64,000 nt of DNA from Azadirachta indica (Eukaryota; Streptophyta; Magnoliopsida; Sapindales; Meliaceae), in NCBI GenBank assembly GCA_022749755.1, contig CM040443.1, positions 2,953,191-3,017,190 of the forward strand, written 5' to 3'. Under the pieces are notes generated by a model. That model worked only from the letters and a program-made list of their open reading frames with translations. It was not told the DNA's origin and ran no database searches. Shown in pieces: positions 35,699-49,175 of the stretch. Each line of letters starts with the position of its first letter. Within the stretch, counting starts at the first letter, position 1. Both the position numbers and the translations under genes were made by a program.

Positions 35699-35963
35699 GG
35701 GTGAATGCCCATTACCCCCCTGTTTTTTCAGCCAATGCCCCATTACCCCCCTATATTTTTTGTAATATCCCATCATCCTCCAGAGTTTTAATTTTGCCAT
35801 TTAATATTTTTAATATTTTTTATTTTACCATTTATAAATTAATTGAACTGAAAGGTAAAATTAAAAAAAAAAAAAGGAATTAGGAGGATTATGGGGTATC
35901 AGACAAAATATAAAGGGTAATGAAGCATTAGCTGAAAAAGTAAAGGGTAACGACCATTCTCCC
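35699..35963. mobile_element. Mutator-type MITE, copy 2 (265 bp)
   Basis: The left end GGGTGAATGCCCATTACCCC and the reversed right end GGGAGAATGGTCGTTACCC form the terminal inverted repeat, both continuing into TTTTTCAGC. The 9 bases AATAAATTT flank it on both sides (35690-35698 and 35964-35972). Same family as 555-795. The 9-bp duplication points to the Mutator superfamily. A 60-codon frame across it is not a gene. Confidence 0.85.
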
Positions 35964-37302
35964 AATAAATTTTAAATAAATAGTTCTTAAAATTTTAAAT
36001 AAATAGTTCTTATGAGGGCAGCTTTACTTAATAAACACGTCAAACTCTAATTAAATTTAGCCATTTGGTTGATATCATAAAGTCTCTGGATCTATTACAA
36101 CTAGGGCTTAGAGTTTCAAATCAAGTTGACATTACCCTTAAATCTAAGTTCGAAGTCTGAAAAATACCCTTATATAATCCTATTATTTATTTAATTAATG
36201 TATTTTACATAAATATATTATTTCTTTTCAAGTTTTAGAAATTTATTTGTTATTTTTTCTTAAATAACTATTAATCTATTATTATATAAAAATATAATTA
36301 TCACTTTTCAATAATTTAAAACTTTTAAAAGTATTTTAAAAATCATTAGGTTTAAAAAAATATTCAATCAAACCTTTGAAGCTAAAAAAGCTTTTACCCT
36401 TCTTTAAATTAGTATAATTATATAAATAACCTCTATCAGGCTAAAGTCCTCTAATGGACTCAGATTAGACTTTATATAATTTGAGCTTTACTTATATTAA
36501 CTTATACCTTTCATATTACGACCTGTAATTTAAACTTTAAAAAGTTATTTGAACACACCATACTATGCATCCTTAATAAAATAAAGTCATTTTTATTTGG
36601 ATTTTAACGCGGGCTTATGGTCAACTTTGTAGCATGAACATAATTTTTTTTAAAAATAATTAATATATACATTATCTAAATATAATCCAATGTATATAAC
36701 CCAAACTTTGTTACGGTTATATTTTATAATTTATTAGTTTTATAAAATGAAAATAATAATATTTTATATAGATTAATTGACACAAGTTATAAAATGATCT
36801 TATTTCATTTATTTATTTAATTTTTTTTTATTTTTTAATAAAAAAAATTCTTATCTTAATTAAAATTGTTTTAAGGTACCCTAATCTAATGGGTATATTA
36901 ATTATTTTTAGTTTTTCAACTAAAAACAATACTGCTAGTTATTAGGTTTTATTTGTATACTACTAAAATTATAACGAATAAATATATATTATTAAAAATT
37001 ATAAGAACTATTTATTAAAATTTATTTTTCTATAATTAAAAAATATTATAAAATAAATATATTATGGGCTTTATAAAATTTATCCTAACAAATTTGATAT
37101 CATTCTATTCATAGCAGTACGATATAAAGGGGTAATAGACCATTAATTAACAAATACATTTTGGGCTTAAAGCCCAAAACCAAAATCATGAAATCAATCT
37201 ACTGCTAAAGTGAACAACGTCTTCTAAGTCATTTATTGCATAAACATAATTAAATCACCTAAACTAATTATCTATACATGTTTTATACATTTTTTTAAGT
37301 TA

Positions 37303-37458
37303 AGATAGCAATGGATTAAACTCTTACACTATACATATTGTATAAGATAGAGATGGATTAAACTCTTATACTATATATTTTTTCTCGAACTTAAAAAGAG
37401 GTAAATATTAATACCCCATGTTTGAAGATAGCCATGGATTAAACTCTTACACTGTATT
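37303..37458. repeat. Three spaced copies of a ~30-bp word
   Basis: GATAGCAATGGATTAAACTC, GATAGAGATGGATTAAACTC and GATAGCCATGGATTAAACTC each followed by TTAYACTRTA, at about 37303, 37346 and 37427. They lie about 100-250 bp past the stop of the MACPF copy 2 gene (in its 3' flank). Confidence 0.85.
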
Positions 37459-37553
37459 TTCTTGTTTTTCTGTTTCTTTGTTTACATTTCTGAATCTAAA
37501 TAATTAATTAAATTTAAAAAGTACATTTATATATATATATATATATAGATTTT

Positions 37554-40500
37554 CTATGAACAAACGTTTAGTAACGAGAACTTAACTTGAAGACAAATCT
37601 TTCCTTTCTCCAAATCAAGTTTCGCTCCAGTAATTAACCAATGTCCAGGACTATCCATTGGCCCTCTACACAACTGCGTAGTATCAACGAATTTCAGAAG
37701 CTTCTGTGTTTGCACTGGCACCGGTGGCCCTGTTGGAAACACGCTTGAATCCACTACCACAACAGGCTTCTTCTCTTTCACTTGATTGCCCGAAAGCGAT
37801 GTACTTATAGCAGAAAAGATTCCAGACTTCTGAGAAAGTTCTGAGGAGTTCTGTGCCCAACTTGATTGCACGACAAAAGAATCTGAGACCTTGGAGAACA
37901 AGAGTCGGAGATGGAGAACCCTCTTTGATTCATGTTTTTGTACGTGAAGTTGAGCTCCTGTGACGATGAAGGAAACATCTTTTCTGTTAGTCATCCATTT
38001 GGGATCATATTTAACTGAGGCTGTGCATACGTGGGAGAAATGTTTTCCACTGATGGCTTCAAAGAACTGGTGATTATCAGAAAGATTGTCTGATCCTCGC
38101 CATTGCTGAGTGTCATCTATCTTGTTTTCGAGCATTGTTGGTGTGTTTGAGAGGTGCTGAAGGTGAATGGCTAGCCTGAGAGATCATAACAATTGTTCGA
38201 GCTAAACAATATATGAGAGGAGTCTTATGAAGAAGATTTACAAGGGTTATTAAAGATGATTACCTGTTGCATTTCCTTCCTTCAAGATACAAGCGCATTC
38301 CTGTGACAGGATTCTTTGTTGATGTTACCTGACAATAGAGATAAATCTTTTGTTATATTCACAAAATTAATAATATTATTGGAAATGAAAATTTTATACG
38401 AGTTTACGGAGTTACAGTACCTGAATAGTATTAACGTAGAGCTTAGGACCCATCAAGTGGAAATGAAGGGAAGGTGATGGAGAAGACATATTGGTGGTAG
38501 GGCCAAGTGGAAGGTCATTGTGAATTGGAGCCCAGGTTTTGTGAACTTGGAACTCCAGAAAGTATTCTAAATCTGTTATTGGAGGCTTGTCTACATCGAC
38601 CAAATTTTAAAAAATTAGCCCATCTAATCAATAGCAAAAATACGAAAAAGAAATAGAGGGAGATGAACCAAGTAAGACTCACATCTGAGATAGAGATTGA
38701 TGGCATGAGATAAAAAGCCTTTTCCAGGAACTCCTCTGAGTAAAGAAGTGATGGGAATGAAGTTAAAATGGACTGCATCTGGCTTTGAAGGAACTGTTAG
38801 AAGCCATTCACAGTGGCTGCAAGCAGATGGATCACCTCCTCTCTTTGAACATATTACACTGATTCCCTGCATAGCATCTACTTCCATGTTACTCACTCAA
38901 TCAAATGGGCTTCGCTGAGACAATAAGGCCCAATTGGTGTATTGGATCATGCTTCATGCAATCCTCTATCTGGGCCTTTAAGATTTTTCTTTATTTATTT
39001 GGCAATTTTTTTTTTATTTTTCATTCTAATTCATATTTAACTCCATAGAATTCTAGAAAATGATTATAAGAATTGTGAAAATAGAACCTACATCCTTTGA
39101 ACTTATGGAGGAGCAGCCGTTGAAGGCAGCAGGTGTTGGATCAAAGACTTTGAAAGCTTGGGGTGGCTGCAATTCAAAGGGAAAATTATATAATAAGAAT
39201 AAAATTAAGAATGAATAACAAACAAATTACTTAGTAAATTCTTGGGTTAAAATGAAAAAAATAACCTTATTCTTATGATCTTTAATTTTAGGGGAAAAGC
39301 TGCAAGTCCCATTAAACAACTGATCTCCAAGGTCATCCAAGTGTTTTTTAAGCTCTGAAGGCTCCAAATTAGAAGACTTATCTTGCTTGACTAGCACCAT
39401 ATCTTGGCCACCAATACTCAACCCGACAACGACGTGAGTTCCATATTTCTCGATGAATCTGTCAAACAATTCATTCGCATAAACATAGATATATCTAGCA
39501 ATGAAATTATAAGTTTGAATCTGAGGGAAATATATTACTATTTTATTGCATTACTTCAGAATATTACCTTTGAAATTTTCAATTCCGTAGATAACCTGGT
39601 TTTTTTATCTTATTTAATTTTGATTTTAATGTCAAAAATTCTGATAAAATTGTCACCAAACTCCAGCCAAAGCAAAGAAAATTTGACACATATAATAATT
39701 TGACACATACAATTAATTGAAGATTTCTGTTTCCCTAGGCCCACTAAAGTGGCTGCTATCTCATTTGGAGGCCTACTATTTGTTTCGAAAGTTAAAAAAT
39801 AAAAAAAATGAATAACGGTTTAGAGCATATGAAATGGTTGACTAAAAGAACATCCACTCGTAAAATGGACCAATTCCAATCAATAATGAAATCATATTCA
39901 TAATAACTGAGTATGAATATGAATTGTACGCCTGGTCAAACAAGAAATTAATCAGTCTCCAACTGAGGTAACCTATTGCAATTTTCACAACACAAACTCT
40001 AGCAATTTAGGCTGCACTAAAAGGAAAGCTAGTTGGCTTGACTATCTAGAGATATGCTTTGCCTGTATTCTTTTCTTTTCCTAGTTGTTCTGGTCAACGA
40101 AAATATGAGATGTGTTTCAAAACACTATAAAATAAAGTTGTTAGCTAATAATTAATTAATTAATATTATAAATTATGTTATTTCTTTCTTTTTTTTTTTT
40201 TCATTTTCTAGCAACAAATAATTGAAGGGTTCAAAGTCTTCCACGTTACAAAAATTGTACATCATTAAATATATTCATCATAATGACATTTATAGGGTAA
40301 TTAAATTAATTATGATGGGAATGACATCCTAATGAGGTAAAAGACCTGGTGTTGAAGTATCCAACAGTCAATTTTATCATAACTTCTTTTTATATACGTA
40401 TTGCTTTGTGATTTTATAATTGGTTATGGGCATTAAATAGTTTAGTTGACACCGAAAAAGTTATATAACATTAAAATAAATATGAAAATCAATTCAGGGA

Positions 40501-41245
40501 TACCGGAACTTGTCGTCTTAACAACATTCATGAACAATTAATAAGATCTTCTTGTTTGCATCCAATCTCTATACAATTTCGAGAAACAAACACAGAAGAC
40601 AAGCAGACAAGACAACCCAGAATGTTAAAACTGATAAAAGACAGGTTAAAAATTAAGACACGTACATTACCTGGCCAGGGCACAGGGATCCCATGAAGAT
40701 GGAACTGCATTTCTGACTTCATCGGAGAGAACCAGAGGATAACGATCAATATGAACGTTAAACAACACGATGAAGTACCCATCAAGGCCTAAAAATTTTG
40801 TGTTTGCTGCGTCTTTTGCCCATGAACTGCTCTCGAAATGAAACATGGAGTTGAACAATCCTGAAGGGATTTTTCCAGGGATCGAAGATCTCTGGTTAAA
40901 AAACTCCGACATCTACACGTATATATTCATTAGCTTAAAAGGATTGTCGGTACATAAATTTTATAAGGAGGAAGAATATTATACGTTGATGATCATGTTG
41001 TATACCTGATTGAAGTTAAGGATGTCGGATTGGTAGCGAGTTCGATCACCCTTATCGGCTTTGATGTCAATGGAGACATCGTGAATGGATCCAAAACCAG
41101 GCAGAAAAATATCTCTTTTATCAGTTTCATTAAGAACAACTAATCTTTCTTTCCCTTTGCAGTACTTGAGCTTGAAATCAGACGTTAAATCAAACCCTTT
41201 TCCCAAGCAGCTCACAGCTCTCTCCACTATACCAATACTACTCAT
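37554..41245 (-). CDS. MACPF domain protein (NSL1/CAD1-like), copy 2, complete
   Basis: Eight exons on minus: 41245-41006, 40912-40671, 39458-39266, 39166-39092, 38866-38683, 38590-38421, 38328-38264 and 38175-37554. Total 1791 nt, 596 aa, close to the ~600 aa of Arabidopsis NSL1, CAD1 and relatives. All introns are GT..AG and phases agree throughout. The MACPF signature YGTHVVVGLSIGGQD is in exon 3. GVPGKGFLSHAINLYLRYK and the C-terminal DSPGHWLITGAKLDLEKGK are also typical of the plant family. Known relatives limit salicylate-dependent programmed cell death; a membrane-pore mechanism is inferred from the fold. ATG 41245 was chosen by alignment with copy 1; an in-frame ATG at 41263 would add six residues. 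It is about 4.4 kb upstream of copy 1 on the same strand, so the pair is a tandem duplication. Confidence 0.92.
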
Positions 41246-41403
41246 CTCTCTGAACGAAATCATTGATGCGTGGAGATGATAATCTGAAAGACAGCAGACA
41301 AATGATGAAATAAGATGAAGAGAGTATGAACAAAGGACAGGCAAGGGGATAATAATCTATACGTGAGCGAGGTTTCGTATTGCTTGTTGTTCTCGGCAAA
41401 ACT

Positions 41404-41409
41404 TTGACC
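41404..41409 (+). promoter_or_regulatory. W-box-like TTGACC upstream of MACPF copy 2
   Basis: TTGACC lies about 160 bp upstream of the MACPF copy 2 start. W boxes bind WRKY factors in defence promoters, which would suit an NSL1-like gene. A single hexamer is weak evidence. Confidence 0.25.
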
Positions 41410-44400
41410 ACAGTACGGGCTGATAGCTAACTAGCTATTTATGATAATTGTTAAATTGTAAAGGAATAATAGTGTGACCCTTCAAACTTCAAAGTCTCTG
41501 ATAAAACTTCAAACTAAAAGTCTGGAAAACCATTCACATTAATTGACTCACAGGAAATTATTGAGAGGTTAAGAGAAAGATTTCAACGCGATCAAAGAAG
41601 ATAAAACAGGCGATTTCTCAATACCACACAGGCTAACTGAAAAGATCTTACTACTTGTAATTTTGTAGGTAGATTTGCCCCATCTATCAAGTTATTAGAT
41701 TCCATTGTTCCATATTCTAGAATTTTCGTGACCCAACAAATAGTGTCTTTAATTTATATATATATATTTTATTTAAAATCTAAATTTACCTGAAATTTAA
41801 ATTTATAAATTTAAATTATGTTATATAACATGTTTATTTTTTATTCATCACATTTCAATATAAATATTTAAAAACTTTATATTTATTTTATTTCATTACA
41901 AGCAGAAATTATATTCAAATTTCAATATTAAGTTAAAATTTTTAATTTATTTTATTCTAACATAATTTATACAAAGTTTCAATGTTAAATTAGAAAATAA
42001 TCGTCTTTAACGCATATGAATAATTGAGATTAAATTATATTTAGGAATCATATTAAAAAACAAGTAGAAAAATTTTTTTATATAAAAAAAAAAGGAAAAC
42101 ACAATTAAATTTCTAAAAATTAAATTAATATTTTTTTTAATTATCAAAACAATTAAAAGTCTCTCAAGTAGAATTAGTCTCATTATTATTGTCGTTAATA
42201 ATCATTATCAGGTGAATTTCCAGCAAAATACCGGAATTCTTATTCAACAATAATATAGTTCTAAAAGTCTCAATTGTTGATAGATACATGAATATTAGTC
42301 AATGTAGGATGCTATAAACGAAATTGATTATTACAATAAAAATTCTAACATTTTGAATGGAATATATGTAATATAATTATTTATTATTCGAGAACGGAAT
42401 TTTAGTGCAGTATATACAATTTAAATTTAATTTAATTTTTTATCCTGACTCTTTATTCACATATTATTCAACATATATAATTTTCTTCATCTTAATTAAT
42501 AATCTTCCTTGAATCAACCCTAATATTCAACAAAAACATGAAATGCACGTTGTCCACTCATCAAAAAAAAAAAAAGTCAAATAAATATTCATGATATATA
42601 TAGTATAATGACCACAATAAATTGATATATGTATTCTATTTATTATAATTATTTTAAAATATATATACACTTGTGACAAGATTTTATCTAATTATAAGAT
42701 AAATAATATATATCTATATAAAAGATCAATAGCTCTATAAATTATACATATTTTTATATCATTTATTAACTGTTAGATTTAGATACTTCTTGAAATTAAA
42801 TCTAATACGCATATTAATTATAGTGCACTTATTACAAGTATAAAATTTAATTTCAGCAGTTAAAAGTATTTAAATCCAACGATTAACAAAATAATATAAA
42901 AATATATGTAATTTTATAATGCTATTGATCCATCCCCATATATATCAAATTTATTTTAAGTTTATTTTCACAAAAAAAGGTATTCAAACAAAAAAAAACT
43001 ATAATTGTCCGTGACATAACATTATAAATTAATAATATTTTCTATTTTATACAATGATCGATAATGGAGTAGAATGACAAAATTAATGGAAAAAATTTAC
43101 GGATCCATTTTTTTTATACAAATTTTTATATTATTTATAAACTGTTGAATTTAAATACATATTTAATTAATGCATAATTTAATACATATGTCAAATTTAA
43201 TTTCAAACATTAGATGTTTCTAAATTTAATGGCTGAAATAAAAGTTTGTGTAAAAAAAGAACCCAATCTTTTCTCAAAATAATATTTAGTACTACTCTTT
43301 TTTTTCTTTTTCAATTTTTTTTTTTCTTTTTTAAATTTAACTATCTTAATTAACGTGGTATTCATCAATTATACATAATAATATTAGAGAAAGTTTTAGT
43401 GACAAGGGAGAAGCTCCAATAGGATCGTCATCTTCAATAAAAATGTTATACATTTTTTAACTTTTGTTCTCTTATTATTTTTATTAGTGATATAATTGAC
43501 CAATTTTAAAATAAATAAATAAATAAATATATGTATATATATAACATAAATTCATTACATGAGCATGTGGTATTAAAATAATAATTGGACTAACCAATTT
43601 GGTTCAAAAAAAGATTAATGAAGAAAGAAAAAAAATTCAGTCCATCCTAAAATAATTTCTAGTTGTCTCCTTCTCATCTGAATTAGATGATAAATATATT
43701 AATATCTAAAAGAATTTATTATTTCGTTTACTATCGTATAGTTGATAAATGCAATATTATTTGAGATAATTAATTAAATTTAAGTCTTAATTTGAAATTT
43801 TTGTGCTTAGAAAATAATTTATAATTCTTATACTTAAGAAATAATAAACTGTTTAGAAAAACATCCAAATATTTGATAAATGGTGTTGTTGAACAAACAT
43901 CTAAATTTTTGGTAAATTTTAGTATTAAACTAATGTGACAATATATAAATTATAATAGTCATGATAACGAGAATATAATGAAGTTATAATTTACAAAATT
44001 ATAAAAATCACACTAAATATAATCATAAATTATTTAATAAACTATATTTTAGAAGTAATCCATCTTCTATTATAAAAACAAACTTTATTAAAAATAAAAA
44101 AAATAAATTATTTATCTCTTTTTAACAACAATATTAAAAGAAATCTAAATAGTATTTTTTTTAATAGTCATAAAGTTAATTTAACCCACGATCAAAGTTA
44201 CAAATCCACAATTTGTCAAATTTCTTTTCTAAACTTTCTATTCCAAAATTAAAGTAATTGATATCCATACTAATATACTTTTTAGAGGATAATTAACATT
44301 TTCCCCAAAAAAAAAAAAATGAAAACAGTATTGGACTCAAGTGATTAATAAAACAAGAAGTTAGAGGAGACTAATGATTTGACAGATTTTGACCAAGACT

Positions 44401-44679
44401 TGCACTGAACCCATTTGACAACTTGATTCTAGAAATGGGCTAAATTATGGACTCCTTTTTAAGTATGAAAAGAAAGAAAATTGAAGCACAAATAAATGTT
44501 GATAGGTGTTAGTTTCCAGGAGTCGGCCCCATCAATAATTTTGTTCAACTTTGAGTGTGACCATACATCGATTAGCAGAGCACTAAGGCAGTCAATTGTT
44601 GTAGCAAGAACAATACGTTTGGGAAAAATCTGATCTGAAAGCTATGGAAAGCATTCTTTGCTTTGTGTTTCCTTGAATT
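41410..44679. other. Intergenic DNA, no gene seen
   Basis: About 3.3 kb of AT-rich DNA between MACPF copy 2 and the TPS6-like gene. I see simple A/T repeats but no coding sequence or clear transposon ends. Confidence 0.5.
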
Positions 44680-45285
44680 CCAGTTAGAAATTGCACCTCA
44701 CCCCTAGTAATAAATTATTAAAGTTTTGATTTAACAGCAATGAAAAATATTTTCGATTCTCTTTTTTAAATTTTACTATTATTTGTCAAGTTCGTGATTC
44801 AGAAGTAAAATTTGTATCTGTCCTTTAGTAGATGGTTGAAAATTTTGATTTGATAGCTATGAAAAATATGTCAGGTTCTCTTTCTTTAAATTCTATCAAC
44901 ATTTATCTCGAGTTCATAATTTGATGTAAAAATTGCATTACATCTCTTCTCTATTAATAGACAGTTGAAATTTTAATTTGATAGTTATAAAAAAAAAAAA
45001 AAATTCTCAATTCTCTTTCCTTAAATTCTACTATCATTTAGCTCGAGTTTATAATTTAAAGTAAAAATTGCACATCTCCAATATTAATAGAAGGTTGAAA
45101 TTTTGATTTGATATCTTTGAAAAATTATCCCCAACTCTCTTAAAAAAATATACCCAATTCTCTTTCCCTAAAATTCTACCATCATTTATTGTTCCTTTTT
45201 CTTAAATTCTACCGTCACATGTCGAATTCATAAATCACAGCAGAGATTGCACTACTCTCTATTAATAGATGGTTGAGAGCATGTT
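44680..45285. repeat. Minisatellite of ~125-bp units, 3' of the TPS6-like gene
   Basis: Four to five diverged tandem units. Each has AAAAATTGCA-like, (C)TATTAATAGA, GGTTGAAATTTTGATTTGAT, ATTCTCTTTCCTTAAATTCT and CGAGTTCATAATTT-like blocks in the same order (best seen at 44790-44905, 44925-45050 and 45060-45190). The last unit is partial and carries an extra duplication of the TCTCTTTCC part. It begins about 0.6 kb past the stop of the minus-strand TPS gene. Confidence 0.8.
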
Positions 45286-45917
45286 TTACTCGCACACAGA
45301 TATACAGTGTGACTTTTCTTTGTGTAGAAAATAGGCTGAATATGCTTGAGCATATTCCTAACAGTAGAAAGCAGACACCCATCCTGATAGAATTATGACC
45401 AAATTTTCTCGCATCTCTTGTAATTATCCTAAACGATAGCCTGAAAAGCTTGCTTGCTTGTAATGCCGCCAGGTAAGAGATTGTGTGCTTCTATAAACAA
45501 GCATGCAAATGGGGAAAACAAATACTCCGGGACAGAATCAAACTTAGTAGATAAAATTTCTCCATCAAATGCCTTAACTGATGTATCCCATGAATGAATT
45601 GGATGAGTTTCCTGGAGAAAATATTGACAGAGTGGCTTTTTTTCAAAGCTGATTTAACAATGGGTGGAATACAAATTAAATGACATGTTCATTGTACCAA
45701 ATGGCAAATATTAATCATAATCAACGATTTGATACTTTGATTTCATTGCACAAACATGTATTTACAGATTTACTCAAAAAAGATTGCATGCACGCCAAAA
45801 CAATCAATGTTTTTCCAGTTGTAGAGATTTCTTTAATTTACATCACGAAAGGAACAAGGGAAAATGAGGAATGAAAGGAAGAGGGTGCACCTCCTCATTT
45901 CTTCATCTTGAATGAGC

Positions 45918-48900
45918 CTACATAGTGATCATTTGCTCTGAAACGAAAGCCAAACCTTGCATCAACCTAACAATTTCTACCGGATCATCCAGATAATACT
46001 TGGCTTTGCTGGGTTTTCGACCAACCGTACACGCAAAAACTTCTGCCCTGGGAGCAATGGATGGGCCTGACATGGAACTGGTGATCACCTCAAACATATC
46101 CTCATCAGATCGGTCGTCTCCTATGCACAAAACAAAGTCTGGTGACATTTCCCTTTCTTGCATGGTGGAAAGTAAACGTTTGGCAACAAGTCCCTTGCTT
46201 ACACCCTGCTTACACATACATGCATGGTTAAGAAGGTTGAAATTCTCAGCAGCGAGAATAAGAGCTGCAACTTGGACGTAATCAAACTAAATTTGCTCTA
46301 AGCCTAACCTTATGCATATTCTTATTCTAACATGCAAAATTAATGCCTTAATTTTTAATAATACAGCAACCCTACTCAACTAATTTCCTGTGAAAGAGTG
46401 TACCTTTCCTGAATTTTTCATCAATCTAATTGAAAGCATCTAATAGATGTGATTCTTCATCCATAATCATTTTGAATTATCTGTTAGTACCAATTCTGCT
46501 GAACAGAGTGATGACACTGGTAGACATTAACAATGATTGATTTTAACATGCAATTAGCATCGCAAGAATATTAACCAACTTGATTCAGGCAAGCAACCAA
46601 AGGTTTGGTCAGATTGGATGCCAGTAGACCGATTCAACTGTTAAGATAGGAGCTCATTTTACTTCATTTTGAGACAATTGTCCCAAGTTACATATTGATG
46701 AAAAACATTTAATTATGGATGTGATTGATATCATGCATTAACTTAAAACAAGCCTACATAGGAAAAAATATGGATCAGAAAACAAAAGTTGATGAGGGAC
46801 AGGGCATTCAAACCTGTGGCTTAACCTCCACAAGATTCTGCCCGCTTTTGACCGTAACTGGTTCATTAGCAAGCACACTTTCAAGATGGTCAAGCAGTTC
46901 CTTAGCCTGGCATGATCCAAAATCTGGATCTGCATCCTCATAAGACCAGATAAGTGCAGTTTCCTTATCTTCAATGGTTGATCCATCAGTTGTTTCCGTG
47001 TATAGGTTCATGACTGGCTCTGCAATCTGCTTCCAGCTGCAGTCTGCTACCGGTACACAAGTTTCCCATTCTGCATCATGCCTCAGCCTGAAACCATACA
47101 AATAAACAAAGTCAAATTAAACTTTTATATATTACTGACATAAAAGAAGAAAACAGGCTCGACTTCTATTTAATTCACCTTAGGAAGTAGCCATGCTCTG
47201 CAGCAATTCCCAACTTCTCACAAGGAGAAAACCATTCAGCAAGTGTCTTTCGACTTCTAGCACTAACAATGAAAACCATGTTGTTCCTGTCTCTGCACAA
47301 GCTATTTAGGATGTCAATGGTTTTGGAGTTAGGACTCTTATCAATCGAGGCCTGTGGCATCAAAGTGCCATCATAGTCCAAAAGAATAGCCCTTGTCGTA
47401 GCTCTCTTGTAAGCTGACACTATGTGCTCCATTGAGAGCTTCCTGAAGTTCGGATCAAGTGCTACAACTCTAAAACTCAACCCAAACCCAATACCCCAGC
47501 ACCTCCGACGCACGTGTTCACGACAAGTCCTCTCCAAATCTTGAAGGAAACTACGGGCCCAATATCCCACATCATGTGTACTGACATATCGATAATGCTT
47601 TTCATGCCTCAGCTGTTTTTCCTGGTCTGCCATCTCCAAAGCACAGTCCATTGCATCTGCCACTGCATCAATGTTCCAAGGATTCACCCGTATCGCTCCA
47701 CTCAAAGATGGGGAACAGCCAATGAACTCAGACACAACCAACATGCTCTTCTTTGGGGTAGATGGTTCCAAGCCCAAAACCTTATCCAATTTCTCATTTC
47801 CTTGGCGACTGATTATGTATTCGTATGGTATGAGATTCATACCATCCCTAACAGCAGTGACCAAACAACACTCAGCAACCACATAATATGCAATTCTTTC
47901 ATAAAACTTAAGGGGTTCATCAATCAAGACAACAGGCTTATATCCAGGTTTCCCAAAAGTTTGATTGATCCGCTCCACAGTTGAGTATGTCTCAGCCTGA
48001 ACTTCTTTAACATCTTTTCCCCGCCCCCTGGCAGGATTTGCTATCTGAACCAGCACTACCTTCCCCTGCCACTCAGGATGTTGTATCAGTAACTGTTCCA
48101 TGGCCAATAACTTCAAACTTATACCCTTAAATATGTCCATATCATCTACTCCAAGCAACATTACTTTACCCTGATCACGAAATTGCTTTATAAGCTCGGA
48201 AACCTTTGCCTCAGTCTCCGAGAGACTCAAAACTGACAGAAGCTGACCCATGTGAATACCAACTGGAAGAATCTTGATACTAACAGTCCTACCATAATAC
48301 TCGAGGCCTATATAACCTCTCTTGGATTCATAGGTAAGACCTAGCATTCGACTGCAGCAGGACAAGAAATGTCGTGCATAATCAAATGTATGAAACCCAA
48401 TTAAATCCGAATTCAACAATGCCCTCAAAAGCTCTTCCCTAATAGGCAGTGTCTTGTAAATCTCTGATGAAGGGAATGGACTATGCAGAAAAAACCCGAG
48501 CTTTACCCTATTAAACCTCTTCCTCAAGAAAGTCGGTAAGACCATCAAATGATAATCATGCACCCACACAAAATCATCCTCCGGGTTAATCACCTCCATA
48601 ATCCTATCCGCAAAAATCTTATTAACTGACACATATGCTTGCCACAATGAGCGGCTGAACCTACCACCGAGATCTGGTGATAAAGGCAACATGTAATGAA
48701 ACAAAGGCCACAATTGTTGCTTACAGAACCCATGATAGTATCGGCTAAAAAGCTCTGGTGGCAGAAAAGTTGGCACGCATTTAAAACTTTCTAGAAGTAT
48801 TTGTGACACCTCTTCTTGCTCATTTATGTGAATCTCTTCCTTCAAACAACCAACATATATAACCTCAATTTCCTCATCTCCTAGTCCATCTTTCAATTGG

Positions 48901-49175
48901 AGGAGAAGTGAATTCTCATCCCAACTGAAAATCCAACCCTTACTATCTGCTTTTCGTTGCGCTCTGATGGGCAACTGATTAGCCACAATTATGATTCTAT
49001 CTTTTTGGGCCGACGACGATGGGTCAGAGCATACACTATCAGTAGGTTCGTCGTCAAGGTCGGAAATGATTCCGGCCACCGTCATAATTCTCGGTATTCT
49101 CCGACTCATTCGGCCAAATGATGGAGACTCCCCAGAAGCAAGCTCCAATAGATTAGAATAAGATCTTGATACCAT
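45918..49175 (-). CDS. TPS6: Class II trehalose-6-phosphate synthase/phosphatase-like protein
   Basis: Three coding exons on minus: 49175-47179, 47087-46814 and 46205-45918, 852 aa in all, matching the ~860 aa of Arabidopsis TPS6. The start MVSRSYSNLLELASGESPSF is the same as I recall for TPS5/TPS6-type proteins. The order is an N-terminal extension, a glycosyltransferase-20 domain (about residues 55-540, with DDFVWVHDYHLMVLPTFLRK and SLSGAIRVNPW) and a C-terminal phosphatase-like domain with LLDYDGTLMP (about 598-607) and CIGDDRSDEDMFE (about 784-796). Class II TPS proteins carry both domains but generally lack measurable synthase activity. They are viewed as cytosolic regulators in trehalose-6-phosphate/SnRK1 sugar signalling, and in Arabidopsis TPS6 affects cell shape. 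Introns are short except the last (about 0.6 kb). Confidence 0.93.

Noticed and set aside
47514..47984. 156-codon plus frame opposite the TPS6-like gene
   Set aside because: Antisense of a long conserved coding exon, produced by its base composition.
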